NCBI GenBank assembly: GCA_009760855.2
Contig: WPIO01000076.1
Coordinates: forward strand, 1,457,501 to 1,521,500
Direction of reading: 5' to 3'
DNA from: Cristatella mucedo
Taxonomy: Eukaryota; Bryozoa; Phylactolaemata; Cristatellidae
Length of the DNA: 64,000 nucleotides
Shown here: positions 1 to 11,600 of the stretch, in pieces
Position numbering within the stretch: position 1 is the first letter of the stretch
Layout of the letters: each line of letters opens with the position of its first letter
Notes under the pieces: model-generated
Told to the model about the DNA's origin: nothing
Seen by the model: only the letters and a program-made list of their open reading frames with translations
Database searches by the model: none
Made by a program: the position numbers and the translations under genes

Positions 1-403
1 GGTGCGGCGAGCGCCTCCTCCTCCTCCCAGCACCGCTTGCCGCGTCGCGCCCACGAGCGTCTCGCGTGATCGCGGACGCTCGTCGCTGGCTCGTCCCTCC
101 GTGCTGAAACGTGTCGTATTAGGACGAGTTGATGAAATCAATTGCGAAAAAAGAGGCCAGCAAGAGAGCGCATGGGCCTGACTTGCCCAGGGAGTTGTAG
201 TGAGTTGCACGTGTACGTCTGCACGCTACAGAAAATTTCAGCCTAAGCGGATCGAGTGAAAGCATCGCATAATGGTGATAGTTGAAGAACAGCGAGGCGA
301 CAGTTAGTGACTGTGTGCACGCGGAAGTGACTGAGAGATGAAAGTGACGAGTCACCGAGCTCGCGCACGCTCAGTGACTTGTCTATACAACTTGCTTGCA
401 CAT
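1..403. other. Unassigned sequence at window start
   Basis: Only short overlapping open frames are present, and none shows a recognisable motif or convincing splice context. I see no repeat shared with the rest of the window. Confidence 0.5.
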
Positions 404-480
404 TTCTCTCTCGCTCTCTCTGCTTTCCCATTCTCTCTCTTTCCCTTTCAGCCCTCTCTCCCTTTTCTTCTTTTCCATCT

Positions 481-518
<38 letters not shown>

Positions 519-678
519 TCTCTCTCTCTCAAGGCTCTACCTCCCCCCCCCCGTGTCTCGCCTCTCCTTCTCTTTCTAGCTCTCTCTCTGCTTGGTCTCT
601 ATAGTTTTCTGTAGTCTGTCTTCTCTCTGAGTGTCTCTACATCTTTTTCTCCCGCTCTCTTTCTTTCTCTCTATCTCT

Positions 679-746
<68 letters not shown>

Positions 747-780
747 GTCTCTCTGTCTCTGTCTCTGTCTCTCTCCTCTC
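404..780. repeat. (CT)n-rich polypyrimidine microsatellite
   Basis: Pyrimidine-only stretches dominated by CT dinucleotides, with TTC, CCC and GTCT interruptions; the purest run is about 685-745. The Leu/Ser-rich open frames across it are a by-product of the repeat and not genes. Confidence 0.9.
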
Positions 781-1316
781 TCTGCGTTACATTTTATTTC
801 GTTTTTGGTGGGCTACGGCGAGAATCTTATTTAGGTAGAAGGGCGTAGTAGAGACATACGCAGCAGCTTTCGCGGTTGACTGATGCGCATTCATGCAGAT
901 ATACTGAGGATTAGCTTTGTCTAGGTAAATAACACACACACAAAAACTACCGGATCGTAATGATTTCCTCTAAATGTGCCAATTTAGGCCGACACGGTGC
1001 TAAAGTGAGTCAGTTCCTTCCTAATTGAGCGATCTCAGAGCGAAATGTAAATGGCTGCTCCTGGTCGTCGAGGGCCCCCTTAAAGTATGAGCTACCTCGC
1101 GATTCGATCCTAGTCTCTCTGCTGTTCACTCTACCTCCACCCTCCCTCAGGCGGATAGGGAGTCGCCTTCCATATGTAGCACCCTGCTGGCCTTGGCTGA
1201 ATTTTAGCACGAACAAGAGCTGTTCGGAGGCGGGCTAGAACTCCTTTGTCCTGGAGCAGTGAGCCAGAGAGGAGCGTCAGTGCGGTTAGAGAGGAAGCGC
1301 TTAAGAGCAAGCCAGG
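781..1316. other. Unassigned spacer
   Basis: No recognisable gene or repeat between the CT array and the 3' tail of the first LINE. Confidence 0.5.
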
Positions 1317-3867
1317 AATAATAATAATATATAATAATAATATTGCACTTGATAAAGCGCCCTCAGAGAACTTAATCTCTTTCTAGGCGCTTTACATTTG
1401 CTGCAAAGTGATACGCAATAGAATAGTAAAGTAAAATCATGCTTGAAAAACAAACAAAATGAATAACATGGTTAGGGGTTACATGCACTGGGTCAGCATG
1501 CAAATGTGGTTAGTGGCAGCATGAACAGTGTCAGCACGCATAAGCACATTGAGGACGAATCACAAGGACCCACTAAATGCTGTCCTAAATAGGTATGTTT
1601 TTAAGTTTCTTTTAAATGTGGTCAGGTCAGGGGATGTTCTGATGCAGGTCGGGAGGGAGTTCCAGGCTGTGGGAGCATACGAGCTAAATGCACGGTCTCC
1701 AAAGGATTTAAGGTTTGTACGAGGTATTTCTAGACTGTTGGATTCCGAAAAGCGAGTGGTACGATGCTTTGCCTGATGGGGTAGTATATCTGAAAGATAG
1801 GCTGGAGCCATAGAATGAAGAGACCTAAAAGTGAGCGACAAAACCTTGAAGTCAATCCGTTGCTTGACTGGTAGCCAGTGCAGGTCGGCGAGAAGTGGAG
1901 TAATGTAGCAACTGCGCCGCTCACGACAGACAAGCCTAGCTGCAGAGTTTTGCACCAGCTGCAATCGCCTGATCGCACATGCTGGTAGGCCTGTAAGCAG
2001 TGAGTTGCAGAAGTCGAGACGAGATGTCACGAATGCATGGACCAACTTGGACGTGGTATCCTTATCTAAACAAGCCCGAATTTTAGCAATGTTATGAAGC
2101 TGAAAATAGGCTGATTTGACTGTGGAGCTGATGTGGTCGTCTAACGAGAGGTCGCTTTGGAATATGACACCTAGATTTCGAGCTGATTCAACTGGAGATA
2201 TGCTGGCAGAGCCAATTTTGAAAGTCAGCCTTTCCAATTTCTGAATAACACTAGGTTTGCCCATAACTAGTAAGTTAGTTTTATCATCGTTTAGTTTTAG
2301 AAAATTTGCTGCCATCCATGATCGGATGTCATCAATGCATGCAGCAAGTGAGTTGAGAGAATTTGAGGTGCTCGAAGGCTGGGAGGGATCAAAGCAAAGG
2401 TACAACTGAGTGTCATCCACATAGAAGTGAAAGCCTAGATTGTGCTTGGCAATCACATCAGCGAGAGGGAGAGTATAAACGGTGAAAAGGACCGGACCTA
2501 GCACAGAGCCCTGAGGTACTCCATATTTTAGAGGTACTTCAGATGATCTTTGTCCATTCACGTCAACACTCTGGAGTCTCCCACTGAGATAGGACCTGAA
2601 CCACTGCAGAGCAGTGCCAGTGATGCCCAGGCGAGATGAGAGGCGCTCTAGAAGAACTTTGTGATCGATGGTATCAAAAGCTGCCGAAAGATCGAGCAAA
2701 ACAAGAAGAGACACTCTACCATGTCTGCATTCCTAAGTAAGTCGTTGTATACCCGAAGCAATGCTGACTCTGTGGAGTGATTAGCTCTAAAGCCAGACTG
2801 GAACTTACTAGCAAGGTGTGAGGTTTCGATATACGAGTTCAGCTGGTCTGCCACGACCCGTTCCAGTGTCTTTGATAGGAATGGTAGAAGGGAGACTGGG
2901 CGGTAGTTGCTTAAGTTCTCTTGGTCTAGTGTAGCTTTCTTGAGAAGTGGCCTGACTACAGCTTTTTTGAAAGGTGCTGGGACCTGACCTGAGGCTAATG
3001 ACATATTAATGATGTTGGTTATGCATGGCAGCAGCAGATCAATGCAACGTAGGAGCAGGACAGTGGGAATAGGGTCCAGTGGACTTGTTGTCTTCTTTGA
3101 TTGAGATACGAGCTTTAGGACTACATCACTAGTGACCTGTTTAAATGCAGATATTGAGGCGCAGCCAGGAACCGAGGAACAGCATTCTAGTGGGAAGGTT
3201 GTCATCGCAGGGATGGATTCCCTGATTTTGTCTATCTTCTGCACAAAGAATCGAGAGAAGCGATCGGCTAGATCATCACAAGGATCATCAGGTAAGGAGC
3301 TAACCTGGGAACGGTTGAGGAGATGGTTTATTGTCGACATCAGCATTTTTGGATTGTGCATCTGTGATTCAACAATGTTTCTATAGAAGCTAGACTTAGC
3401 CTTTGCTAGGATCGATTGGTACGACCTACAGTAGTCTTCATATGCCTGTCGATGGACAGTTAGTCCGGATCTTTTGTATGCCTTTTCAAGCTTTCGTTTA
3501 GTAGACTTGGCTAGTTTAATGTCTGTGGTAAACCATAGGCCGTCTGGGCGGGGGCGCACAGTGCGCTTTGTCAAAGGTGCAAACTCGTCGAGCGTGTCAG
3601 CTAGTGTCGTGTTGTAGCAATCTACCAGTGATGACAGATCGGAGGGAGGACTGAGCAGCAAAGGTGAAGCAGATATGCTCGCACGGACAGCATCGATGTC
3701 AAGGGTCTTGAGGTTTCGCGATTCACAGGTTATTTTAGAGGAGAATGTGGGCACACACTGTAGATTGAATGAGATCTGCATGTGGTCAGATAAGCAGGAT
3801 TTGGTGATAACTGGTGATGACAAAGTGCAGTTATATGAGAAAATTTGGTCGAGGAAGCTCTCTGACC
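1317..3867 (-). mobile_element. LINE-A copy 1, L2/CR1-type non-LTR retrotransposon, 5'-truncated
   Basis: Longest LINE-A copy in the window. On the minus strand it reads from the end of an apurinic-type endonuclease domain (SDH motif near 3,780) through the reverse transcriptase to a 3' UTR. The 3' end is a GCGCC...GGCGC stem-loop (about 1,355-1,400) followed by an (ATT)n-type tail at 1,317-1,350. Sequence shared with at least ten other fragments here defines the family. The C-terminal region with HAFVTSRLDFCNSLL, HWLPVKQRIDFK and FGDRAFSSYAP motifs is typical of L2/CR1-clade elements. The endonuclease N-terminus and any ORF1 are missing, so this copy is dead on arrival. Confidence 0.9.
1560..3867 (-). 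pseudogene. LINE-A ORF2 remnant: endonuclease end, reverse transcriptase and C-terminal domain, one frameshift
   Basis: Two minus-strand frames meet near 2,717. The upstream part (about 3,867-2,720) carries the endonuclease end and the first RT blocks (NYRPVSLLPFLSKTLE, FQSGFRANHSTESALL). The downstream part (2,714-1,560) begins at LLVLLDLSAAFDTIDHKVL and contains GVPQGSVLGPVLF and the catalytic box as YVDD, where copy 2 has the usual YADD. Comparison with copy 2 shows one C missing in a CCC run at about 2,717-2,720, which breaks the frame. It ends LFRTAFSGSL then stop at 1,560. RT would copy the element RNA at a nicked target. Otherwise well preserved, so a young insertion. Confidence 0.88.
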
Positions 3868-3883
3868 AGGAAGCTCTCTGACC
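3852..3883. repeat. 16-bp perfect direct duplication
   Basis: AGGAAGCTCTCTGACC occurs twice in immediate tandem (3,852-3,867 and 3,868-3,883), exactly where LINE-A coding sequence ends and LTR-like sequence begins. It could be a tandem slip or a junction scar. It is not placed like an ordinary target-site duplication. Confidence 0.8.
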
Positions 3884-4125
3884 AGCGGTGGCGAGTCGGC
3901 CTTTAGAATTGGTCCGATACCCGCGGGAGCGGCTGATTGATATTGGCTGGCCTGTCAACCTTCGCCATCACTCTGTCCAAAAAGAATCGTCTGGAATCCA
4001 TTCGCTATTCAAGCTGGACAGAGGGGACATTCCAGTGGCCTAGTGCCGGTATTAATTCCTTACCGTAATGGGCCATGGTGTCGGGCCCAATACCACTAAG
4101 CTCTTGCCCCATTGTCTCAGCTAAG

Positions 4126-4133
4126 TATTTAAG
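4126..4133 (+). promoter_or_regulatory. TATA-like box of the LTR-like unit
   Basis: TATTTAAG followed by a GC-rich region, with a poly(A) signal about 1.06 kb downstream. Assigned by motif and layout only. Confidence 0.35.
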
Positions 4134-4481
4134 AGTCGAGCGACGCTCGCTCTGGGCCTCGTGTCTTTAGTATCTTCGTGTCTTTGGTCCGGCTCTGCGC
4201 CTCGACGCCGTCGGGCACTCGTTTCTCTGAAAGCGAGGGAGGAGGGCGGGCTGTCCGCCGACGATGGACGGAACAGGACGAGACAACGCTAGGAGGATTC
4301 GGTGGAACTCCACCGAACACGGTCGTATCGCGCCCGAGCTGGCATTTTGTGTTCTTTCGTGTTTTGTGTGTTCGCGCTAGCACGTGGTCTCGGCATAGGG
4401 ATTTGCCGGTGCGAGCTAGGCGTAGTTGGCGTCTGTGGAGCCCTAGTTCTCCGGGTAGGGTTTGGGCTCCGGTTCGCGCTT

Positions 4482-5120
4482 CAGTGTGGAGAAGTATTTC
4501 CTCCGCAGGAGTGCTTGAGTTGGCGTGTGTGGAGTATTCCTGCCGCACTGGTGGAAACCGAGTTCTAGTTCACCGGTCAGGGTTTAGACTCTGGTTCGGG
4601 CTCCGTCTATTTGGGTCGTTTCCCACTATACACGTAAGCAGCCCCAGTGTGGAGAAGTATTCCCTCCGCAAGAGTGCTTGAGGTGGCGTGTGTGGAGTAT
4701 TCCTGCCGCACTGTTGGAAACCGAGTTCTAGTTCACCGGTCAGGGTTTAGACTCCGGTTCGGGCTCCGTCTATTTGGGTCGTTTCCCATTATACACGTAA
4801 GCAGCCCCAGTGTGAAGAAGTATTTCCTCCGCAGGAGTGCTTGAGTTGGCGCGTGTGGAGTATTCCGGTCGCACTGGTGGAAACCGAGTTCTAGTTCACC
4901 GGTCAGGGTTTAGACTCCGGTATGCGTTTTCAGAGCGGAGGAGTATTTCCTCCGCAAGAGTGTGTGGAGCACTGGTGGAAACCGAGTTGTTTAAGTTGGC
5001 GTTTTTGGGGTATTCCCTTGGCGCAGGTGGGAACGGATTCCTAGTTCACCGGTTAGGGTTTAGGGTCCGGTTCGCGCTTAGTGTGGAGGAGTATTCCCTC
5101 CGCAAGAGTGTTAGTGTAGC
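4482..5120 (+). repeat. 163-bp tandem array, about 4-5 units
   Basis: Units begin at CAGTGTGGAGAAGTAT at 4,482, 4,645 and 4,808 (period 163), then shorter decayed units near 4,931 and 5,079. Each carries TCACCGGTYAGGGTTTAG and CCTCCGCARGAGTG. Internal deletions shorten the later units. Confidence 0.85.
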
Positions 5121-5185
5121 TGAGAACGTGCGAGGAGTGTGGAGATAAAGCTGAACTAGGCGCGCAGCGACTTTGTGCGCTTGCG

Positions 5186-5191
5186 AATAAA
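5186..5191 (+). terminator. Poly(A) signal AATAAA of the LTR-like unit
   Basis: AATAAA within GCGAATAAAGTTCAG, followed about 20 nt on by GT-rich sequence (CTGTGTGTCT), a canonical cleavage/polyadenylation arrangement. Confidence 0.4.
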
Positions 5192-5280
5192 GTTCAGTAA
5201 AATCCCCAATCTGTGTGTCTCGCTTCCAATTCACGCCGCGGACTCGCGACCCCCTTTAGTAACGGTAAGCAGGTCAGAGC

Positions 5281-7805
5281 CAGAAACGCTCGTTTCGTGG
5301 CGGCCAGCTTATTGCGCGTAGACGCGCACCGAACGGCATTAGGCGATAGGCTATGCCGCTAGGTAAGCGGCAGGTCAAGCTTACCCCGCCGAGCCTTCGG
5401 CGTTACACATACAGTCTCGGCTTTCATTTCTGCAGCAATTACACTCAGCTCTACGTATCCTTTGACCTTCCTAGTCGTGCCTCTGCCTCCGACACACATA
5501 ATTCTTATGCTTAGCGGACGACGATATTCTAATTACGATTTGATACGATAACAATAGTAATTGACTTCTTGAATCCTCTAATTACCCGAAAGTTGAACAA
5601 GATCACCCTCAGAATTTTTTCAGATTGAATCCCTCTAGTTACGTCCTCCCAGTGAACGCCGGGAATGCTGCCCCAAAATGTCTTGCCATCGCGTGAGCGC
5701 TCAATCCGCTGTCAAATCGGTGCATCAACAATGTAGAGCAGCTGAGACAAATCTCCAAAATTACAGCCTGCTTAGATTAGAGTACGACAGCTAAAGCAGC
5801 TCACGCGTTTGTCATATCGCGTCTGGAATAACTGCATGGTCCATGTTTAGATTGTCGTCAAATAGTTTGAGCCCCATCAAAATGCCCTGGCAACGATCCA
5901 GTTTTCGGAGCGCCCATGTTTTCGCGAAAGACTCGAACCGTACGCCGAGCTAGAGCCACGCAGCGCTTTCGGGCTCAACCGTTTCCACGGAGACACGAGC
6001 CGCATCTGACGGCTGGGCAGCACCGTACTTTAGTGCTTCCGGGACCCGCGTGCCGCCGACGCCCGCTTCTGCTGACCTCCGAGTCGAGCCCGCTCGGCCC
6101 CGACGACGCAGTCTTACCCCGACCGAGCTCGCGACGCCGGCTACAGCGAGCGAGCGAAGGGACGGACGGAGAGCTGATTCGCTCCGGATGGACAAGTGAA
6201 ATGCTGGCGTGCTAAATCGGCTTGGTTGCGATAGATAGCGGTAGAGACAATAAGTGGCTCCTGAAGTATTATGATAATCAGGAAGCGATCGTGTTGCAGT
6301 TGAACGTCTAGACCCTACATATAACGGTCCGGGGTGATACTTTTTTAGCAGTACGTTATGGCTGGTGCAATGCACGCGCAGCTCCTCTGAGCGTCAGCTG
6401 ACGTCGGAGACGCTCTGACGTCAGAAGACGCCCAGAGAAGGGCTCGTCAGCGGACGAATATCCAGGCCTTAGCAAGGACACGAGGTTGTTACTGAGGCGT
6501 GCACAGTCTTGGAATGCTGTCGAACCCTACTATCGTCGCAGTACCTGCCTGAGTCGGAGCTGCTTCGTGAATTCGCACTGGACGTTTCGCTTCGACACGC
6601 CAGCTTCGCCGCCATCCGTTCGGACTAGCACACCTTTACGAAACCTTTGCGTCTGCGGTGCAGGACTTAAGTTCCGGAGCCGGAAGGGAGGGTGCGCTCA
6701 CAACTTTTGCCACCGCGGCTCCGTGTCGAACCTAGCAGCGGCGGCGCAGGAGCAGCTCATGCGGCCTCGCATTCCGACCGAGCGGTCGACGCGTTCCCGC
6801 GGAGAACTCGCGGCGCCCTTAGCTCACGGGCGACGGCCGCCCGGCGGCGGCGGCGGCGGTAGTGCGTGGCGCTGTAATTGCATTCTGAGCTCCGCTGCTG
6901 AGTGCGGAAAGCGACTGGTGCATTGTGCGGAGAGCTTAGCTTGGCCCGCGACGTTCTATTTCAAGCTGCCTTGCATCAAACATATTCTTAGCGATTAGTT
7001 CAAGCGGTGAGCGTCGCAAGGGAGGACAAGAAAGGGACCCTTTTCTTCATGCCCAGGCCGTCGAGAGCTGTTGCTAACGGCGGTTTCGCCGGCGGCGCCG
7101 AGTACTGACGTCTGCAGCGATGAAGTGGGGAAGGGGAAGCGTAAATCAATTCTTCACGAGTAGCTGTCGCGCGGCTACTCGGCGGCCGCGAGACAGAGCG
7201 CGCTGACTCCTTTTTTTTGCGAAGAGGATGGACGCGTCCGCGGACGCCTACGCCGCGCGCTCGGACGAGCCGGCGGCACCTGGCGGAGCCAGCGTGCGGT
7301 CATCGGCGCAAGCGCCTCCGGGGCAGCATCCCAGGCGGCCAAGGCAGCGCTTCCTGCGGGCTCGGTTCGCGTCCTCCGTTCCTTGGCTGCTGCGCCGCTG
7401 CGCGGGCCTAAAAGCGACGAGGACGCGCGCGCACATAGGCCTGACGCTCGCGAGCAGAGGCGCGCTCCGCGGCAGGCCAAGGTCGAAAGCGAAGCGCTTC
7501 GCGAAGGCTGTCGACGGCAGACGCCCGGACGTTGCTGCGGTCGTCAGACAGGATACGCGCCCGGCGAATGCAGGCGAGCGGACGGCGCTCGCGGCGCGAC
7601 GCCGTGAGACGCGCGAAGCGCGCGCGGCCGTGCGAGCACAGCTGGGAGTCCAACGAAGCCTCGAGCCGAACGGGCGAATTCGCGAGCGCACGCGCACTCG
7701 TCTTGTCCAAGTTCGATTTCCGCCCATTAGACGACGTCTGAGGCAAAGATTTTCTGACATTTCAGTTCGTATTCGCTGCTTAAAAATTAATAAAACTAAT
7801 TCATT
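5281..7805. other. GC-rich region without a recognisable gene
   Basis: From about 5,900 the sequence is GC- and CpG-rich. Long overlapping open frames exist on both strands (for example 7,228-7,812 plus and 7,248-7,934 minus). Both encode Arg/Ala-rich low-complexity protein and cover each other, the usual result of GC-rich DNA lacking stop codons. A CRE-like TGACGTCA lies at 6,416-6,423. I see no conserved domain or exon structure. A CpG-island promoter or non-coding exon cannot be excluded. Confidence 0.45.
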
Positions 7806-7947
7806 CGCATAGCGCCCTAAGAGAACTTGATCGCAATTCAAGCGCTTCGCACATGCCGCGTGCGCGTACCTACGACCTCGCTCAGCCTGTACATTCACCT
7901 TGACCTCGGCTATAATGGCGAGTACCTTAACCACCGGGCTTTACCAG
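7806..7947 (-). mobile_element. SINE-B copy 1 (tRNA-derived)
   Basis: On the minus strand it starts with a tRNA-like head (GTGGTTAAGGTACTCGCC box-A-like; B-box-like sequence weakened) and ends with AGTTCTCTTAGGGCGCTATG, a tail matching the LINE-A 3' end. The same layout recurs at 22,310 and 47,558. Confidence 0.7.
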
Positions 7948-8977
7948 CGAGGCTAGAGTTACATCGGTTCCTGTGCTAAAATCCTCAAGAACTGGATGCG
8001 TCACAACATATTGCTCAGCCCTTTTAAAAAGGTGATCTGAAGCTACAACTGGGCAGTTTTTCATGTCTCATTTGCGGACATGGCGCCCTCTCGCTATGAG
8101 AAATGCAGAGCCAGAAGGCGCGCCTACTTATTACTATTTATATAGGGGCCACGCACGATTACTGTCGCGATTCGCTATCGTCGGCCGAGCATTGATGCCA
8201 TTTCTGCCTGCCATTCATCGGCCGTGCGCTGAGGAGTTACTTCCACATGTATCATTCCCACGGCAGCGAAGTCTAGCACCTTTTACATGCGCTGCATTTG
8301 TGGCGAGTAGCTTAGAAATTGTTGATATTAGCAATACTTGATAAGAGTAATACTTGGGTCTGCTGGAAGTAGCCCGTCATATCTCGCAGGCTGTATAACT
8401 AAATGCGAGCGGCCGAGACTGGTTGGCGAGAGGATGAAAATATATTATTTTATTAAAGAGTCCGATATATTCTGCAGTGGAAATAGCTCGTACAACCGGG
8501 CAAGGAGATTCGTTCCTCCCTACGCTGTGTGCGCTAAGCATACTCTAGCTTGAAATATTTTTCGGGCGCTTTATAAGGCGTTGCTGAAGCTAATTTCTTT
8601 TGCTGCCTCTAGTCAAGGGAAATACTGCGGCCCTGACCTTCAGCGAGGCCGACGACTCAGGCGACGCGATGAGGGCACAATCGAAGCTTCCCCCCTAATC
8701 GGTGATAACGATCGGGAGAAGACAGCTTCAGCAACTGCCATAAAACAGGGCGTCCAAAGATCTTCGGCATGAATTTATGTCAGAGCCTGATGAGTTGGAG
8801 AAGCCGTCAGTTGAACGGTCACTGGGGACGATCACGTTTGGTTTCTTTTATTTTTTCCGGCAGCTCGGCTTTAATTAGAGAAAAAAATTAAATTTAGTTT
8901 TAATAAATTAAAATTTAATTTAATATATTTAATTTAATTTTATGAGGCAGTAAACGCTAGCGCGATAAACTGGCCCT
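7948..8977. other. Unassigned sequence with an AT-rich block
   Basis: No gene recognised. 8,878-8,942 is almost pure A/T, built from AATTTAATTT-like words that are partly self-complementary. Confidence 0.5.
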
Positions 8978-9110
8978 CACCCTTGTGCCTTGGCCCAGGA
9001 GTGAGATGCCCGAGCTATACGAGCTTCAGGTCGTTGGTTCGAGTCTTGATGAAGGAAGTGCCTTACTTATGATCCATCGCGACCACCTGGCAGCGAGGTG
9101 AGCCACTATT
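8978..9110 (+). mobile_element. Possible degenerate tRNA-derived SINE
   Basis: A B-box-like GTTGGTTCGAGTCTT (about 9,030-9,045) follows a tRNA-like head and precedes a purine-rich body that loosely follows SINE-A. Heavily diverged, so low confidence. Confidence 0.3.
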
Positions 9111-9805
9111 ACCCGAGTTGTGTTTGTGGAAAAAAGATTAATCTGGAGCCTTTACATGGAATTTGCTGCCAAATTAAATCTACTGTTTGGTGAGCTAATA
9201 CATTTGTCAGTCACTAGATTTTTTTTTACAAAACCATTAACAAAATTTACATAAAAGATATTTAAATTTGCAAAACTTGGCCTAAGAAATGCCAGAATAC
9301 AATCACAACGTATATCATCAAGTGAAACAGCGAGGTACAAGCTAACTTACTGAGGCTAGTTGTGCCCTGGGCTAGCGTTTCAGTGTCAGTGACAGACCAA
9401 GGCTACGCTACCAAGTTTTCCTTAGTATGTACTTTTCATGCTTACCTATAATTGATTCAGTGCGTGTCCCCAGACAGGAGTCCTAATAACCAGCGTCCGG
9501 AGTGTACCCGTGTGTGCTTTTGCATGCTTGCCTAAGCATGATGCTTTGCTCGCCATTAAATCTTGGCTATTTCTTCTGTTGCAGCGAGTTTCAAAGCGCA
9601 CAGATAGAGATTTCCTTATCTGAGAATGATATGCAAAAGACATTATTATTATTATTTCAATTATTATCAAGTTGTACTTAGCTAGTTTACCACCAGGTTC
9701 AGAATAAATGATGAGTCGGTCACCAGACGACGGTCTCCGCATGATCATATCGCCCTTGTGGAATTGATGGCCCGTTTGGCCACAACGCTTACCTTGGACG
9801 CGGGC
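9111..9805. other. Unassigned spacer
   Basis: Contains a short ATT run near 9,642-9,658; no gene or family repeat recognised. Confidence 0.5.
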
Positions 9806-9960
9806 GATGATAGCCCAAGATTTAAGGTGATCACTCTTAACGATCGTAATCGTGGGTTCGAATCCTGCTGCTAGAGATTCTTTATTCCAAACGGCAAGCT
9901 ATGGTGATAGCCGTTAAGGCTCGTCTACCGCTATACTAACGAGCCTGCTAAGTCTGCCAA
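9806..9960 (+). mobile_element. SINE-A copy (tRNA-derived)
   Basis: Shares the SINE-A layout: GATAGCCCAAGATTTAAGG A-box region, GTGGGTTCGAATCCTGC B-box (9,851-9,867), then TTCTTTATT, TGGTGATAGCCGTTAAGGCT and ACCGCTATACTAA. The B-box is a perfect RNA polymerase III motif. It is not a working tRNA gene because acceptor-stem pairing is absent. Confidence 0.75.
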
Positions 9961-11338
9961 TATTTTATTTGACCGGTCTAAGCCGCTTTCCTTTAAATCA
10001 TTGGTGCATACAGCTCCGAGGTTCGCATCGTGGATAGCCCAAAGCGTCACTAATGAAATATGCACTTGGTATTTGTTTGCTCTTGCTTCTTGCCAGTGGT
10101 GGTCGTTCTGTTACGAGAAGTGCCATCGTCAAGACTAAGTATCCCATAGTCGTACAACTTCTCTATATTTGCAATGCTGTACACTTGGAGAGTATCGGCG
10201 TTGGCTCAGATCAGGCACCGGGCCATTGAACCGAGAAGAAGGGTCCAGTTCTAATAGCACGCACGCGGCCATAAGATTCGACAGTCGCTTCGTACGCTGC
10301 GCTTGTTGCTAGAAAGATGGGGTCTTTAGAACCATCGACGGTCGCACGATACGTCGCTCTGGGCTGCCAATACGGGCGATGGCTGTAGCACGGCTACTAG
10401 CAGCCAGCGCCAGCGCCATTGGCGCAGATTTCGAGCGGAGCGAGCGCCCATGTTTAATATGCAGATGACATCGAGTGTAAGTATCCCACAAGTATACCAC
10501 TTACACATTTCCCCACTGTTACCGAGTGCTTTCAAGAATGGTACACTGAGTCTTACGTCAGCACGCGCCAATCAAGTCATTCGCCTAATAAGTCAATATG
10601 CCTGTCACCCATCACATGCCTAATCTAATAAAGAGCGATAGGTAAATTGCACTTCGCGTGATTGGAGAGCAAGACGTATTGCTGCCGTGCACCCCTGTGA
10701 CCCTACGTAGTGGCACTCACCATCAGAGATGGTGGCTATTTCTAGCACACTCGCCAGAGCTAAAAGTGACGCTCCGCTTTGGGCTCGTCCCACTGAGCCA
10801 GTTTTGCGACTCGACGTGTCTGGCATATTGCCAGACGCTAAGCGTGGGCACGACCGGAGCACCTTCCCTGCCGCCTCGCGAGAATCGATCGCCCGAAGCC
10901 CGAAGGCCGGGTAAACGTCGCCCCGCTGACCCGGTGCTCGAAGCCACAGAGATATGAATTACGATATAGGCGGTGACTCACACTCAACGCTTTTAAAAGT
11001 TTGCGATGGCTTTTCGGTGAACCGCCTTAGTGGTTCGACCTCAGACAGCCGAGGCGCGTCTGTTCGCATGCACGAGTGAGTCGTGCTCGTACGATGCTCT
11101 TAGGCTAGCAGCGAACCATTTCGGCGCCATGTGTTAGTAAAATAGCAACAACCTAATCGATGCTGCCGAGGCAAAACGTCAGAAATCTGGCCGATTCTCA
11201 CTGCAGCCAGTTCGGCCCACGAAGAACGCTCAAGCTGTCAAGTTCTGATGGCTCAAAGCTCTCTGCATGTTCGCTTACATAAACATTGGCTCGATTTTCG
11301 AGACACCCACTCAATCTCTCTCACAGTATCGCCAGTTA
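9961..11338. other. Unassigned sequence
   Basis: Several short overlapping open frames around 10,620-10,960 on both strands, none with recognisable domains. No family repeat found. Confidence 0.45.
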
Positions 11339-11600
11339 CGCTTTCAATCACTCATTCTCATTGACTGACTGACTCACTGACACACCCGCCCTCGCACATT
11401 CTCTTCCACTCACTTAAATTCTTACGCTCTCACTCACTGACTTACCCGACCTCTCCTTTCTCACTACCTCCCTCTCTCGGTCTCACTACCTCCCTCTCTC
11501 AGTCTCACTACCTCCCTCTCTCAGTCTCACTACCTCCCTCTCTCAGTCTCACTACCTAGTCCCATTCTCACTCTCTGTCTTACTTACTGTCCCTCACTGT
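11339..11600. repeat. CT/CACT-rich tract with a 22-bp minisatellite
   Basis: TCTCACTACCTCCCTCTCTCAG-type units repeat with period 22 from about 11,459 to 11,560 (starts near 11,459, 11,481, 11,503, 11,525, 11,547), embedded in CACT/GACT-rich DNA. Confidence 0.85.

Larger units (their letters stand above)
3884..5280 (+). mobile_element. LTR-like unit (candidate solo LTR) with TATA-type box and poly(A) signal
   Basis: On the + strand this has the order expected of a retroviral-type LTR: a TATTTAAG box (4,126-4,133), a GC-rich transcribed-looking stretch, a 163-bp tandem array, AATAAA at 5,186-5,191, a short GT/C-rich segment, then unrelated sequence. No internal gag/pol follows and I cannot define TG...CA termini, so a solo LTR is an inference. 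A promoter-bearing satellite or another non-coding element is possible. Confidence 0.4.

Noticed and set aside
6416-6423. CRE (TGACGTCA) as a PC2 promoter element
   Set aside because: It lies about 8 kb upstream of the candidate TATA box with no connecting evidence; an 8-bp match is expected by chance in GC-rich DNA.
7228-7934. Overlapping 194- and 228-codon frames on opposite strands
   Set aside because: Both are Arg/Ala-rich low complexity in GC-rich DNA without domains or splice context. At most one could be real and neither shows evidence.
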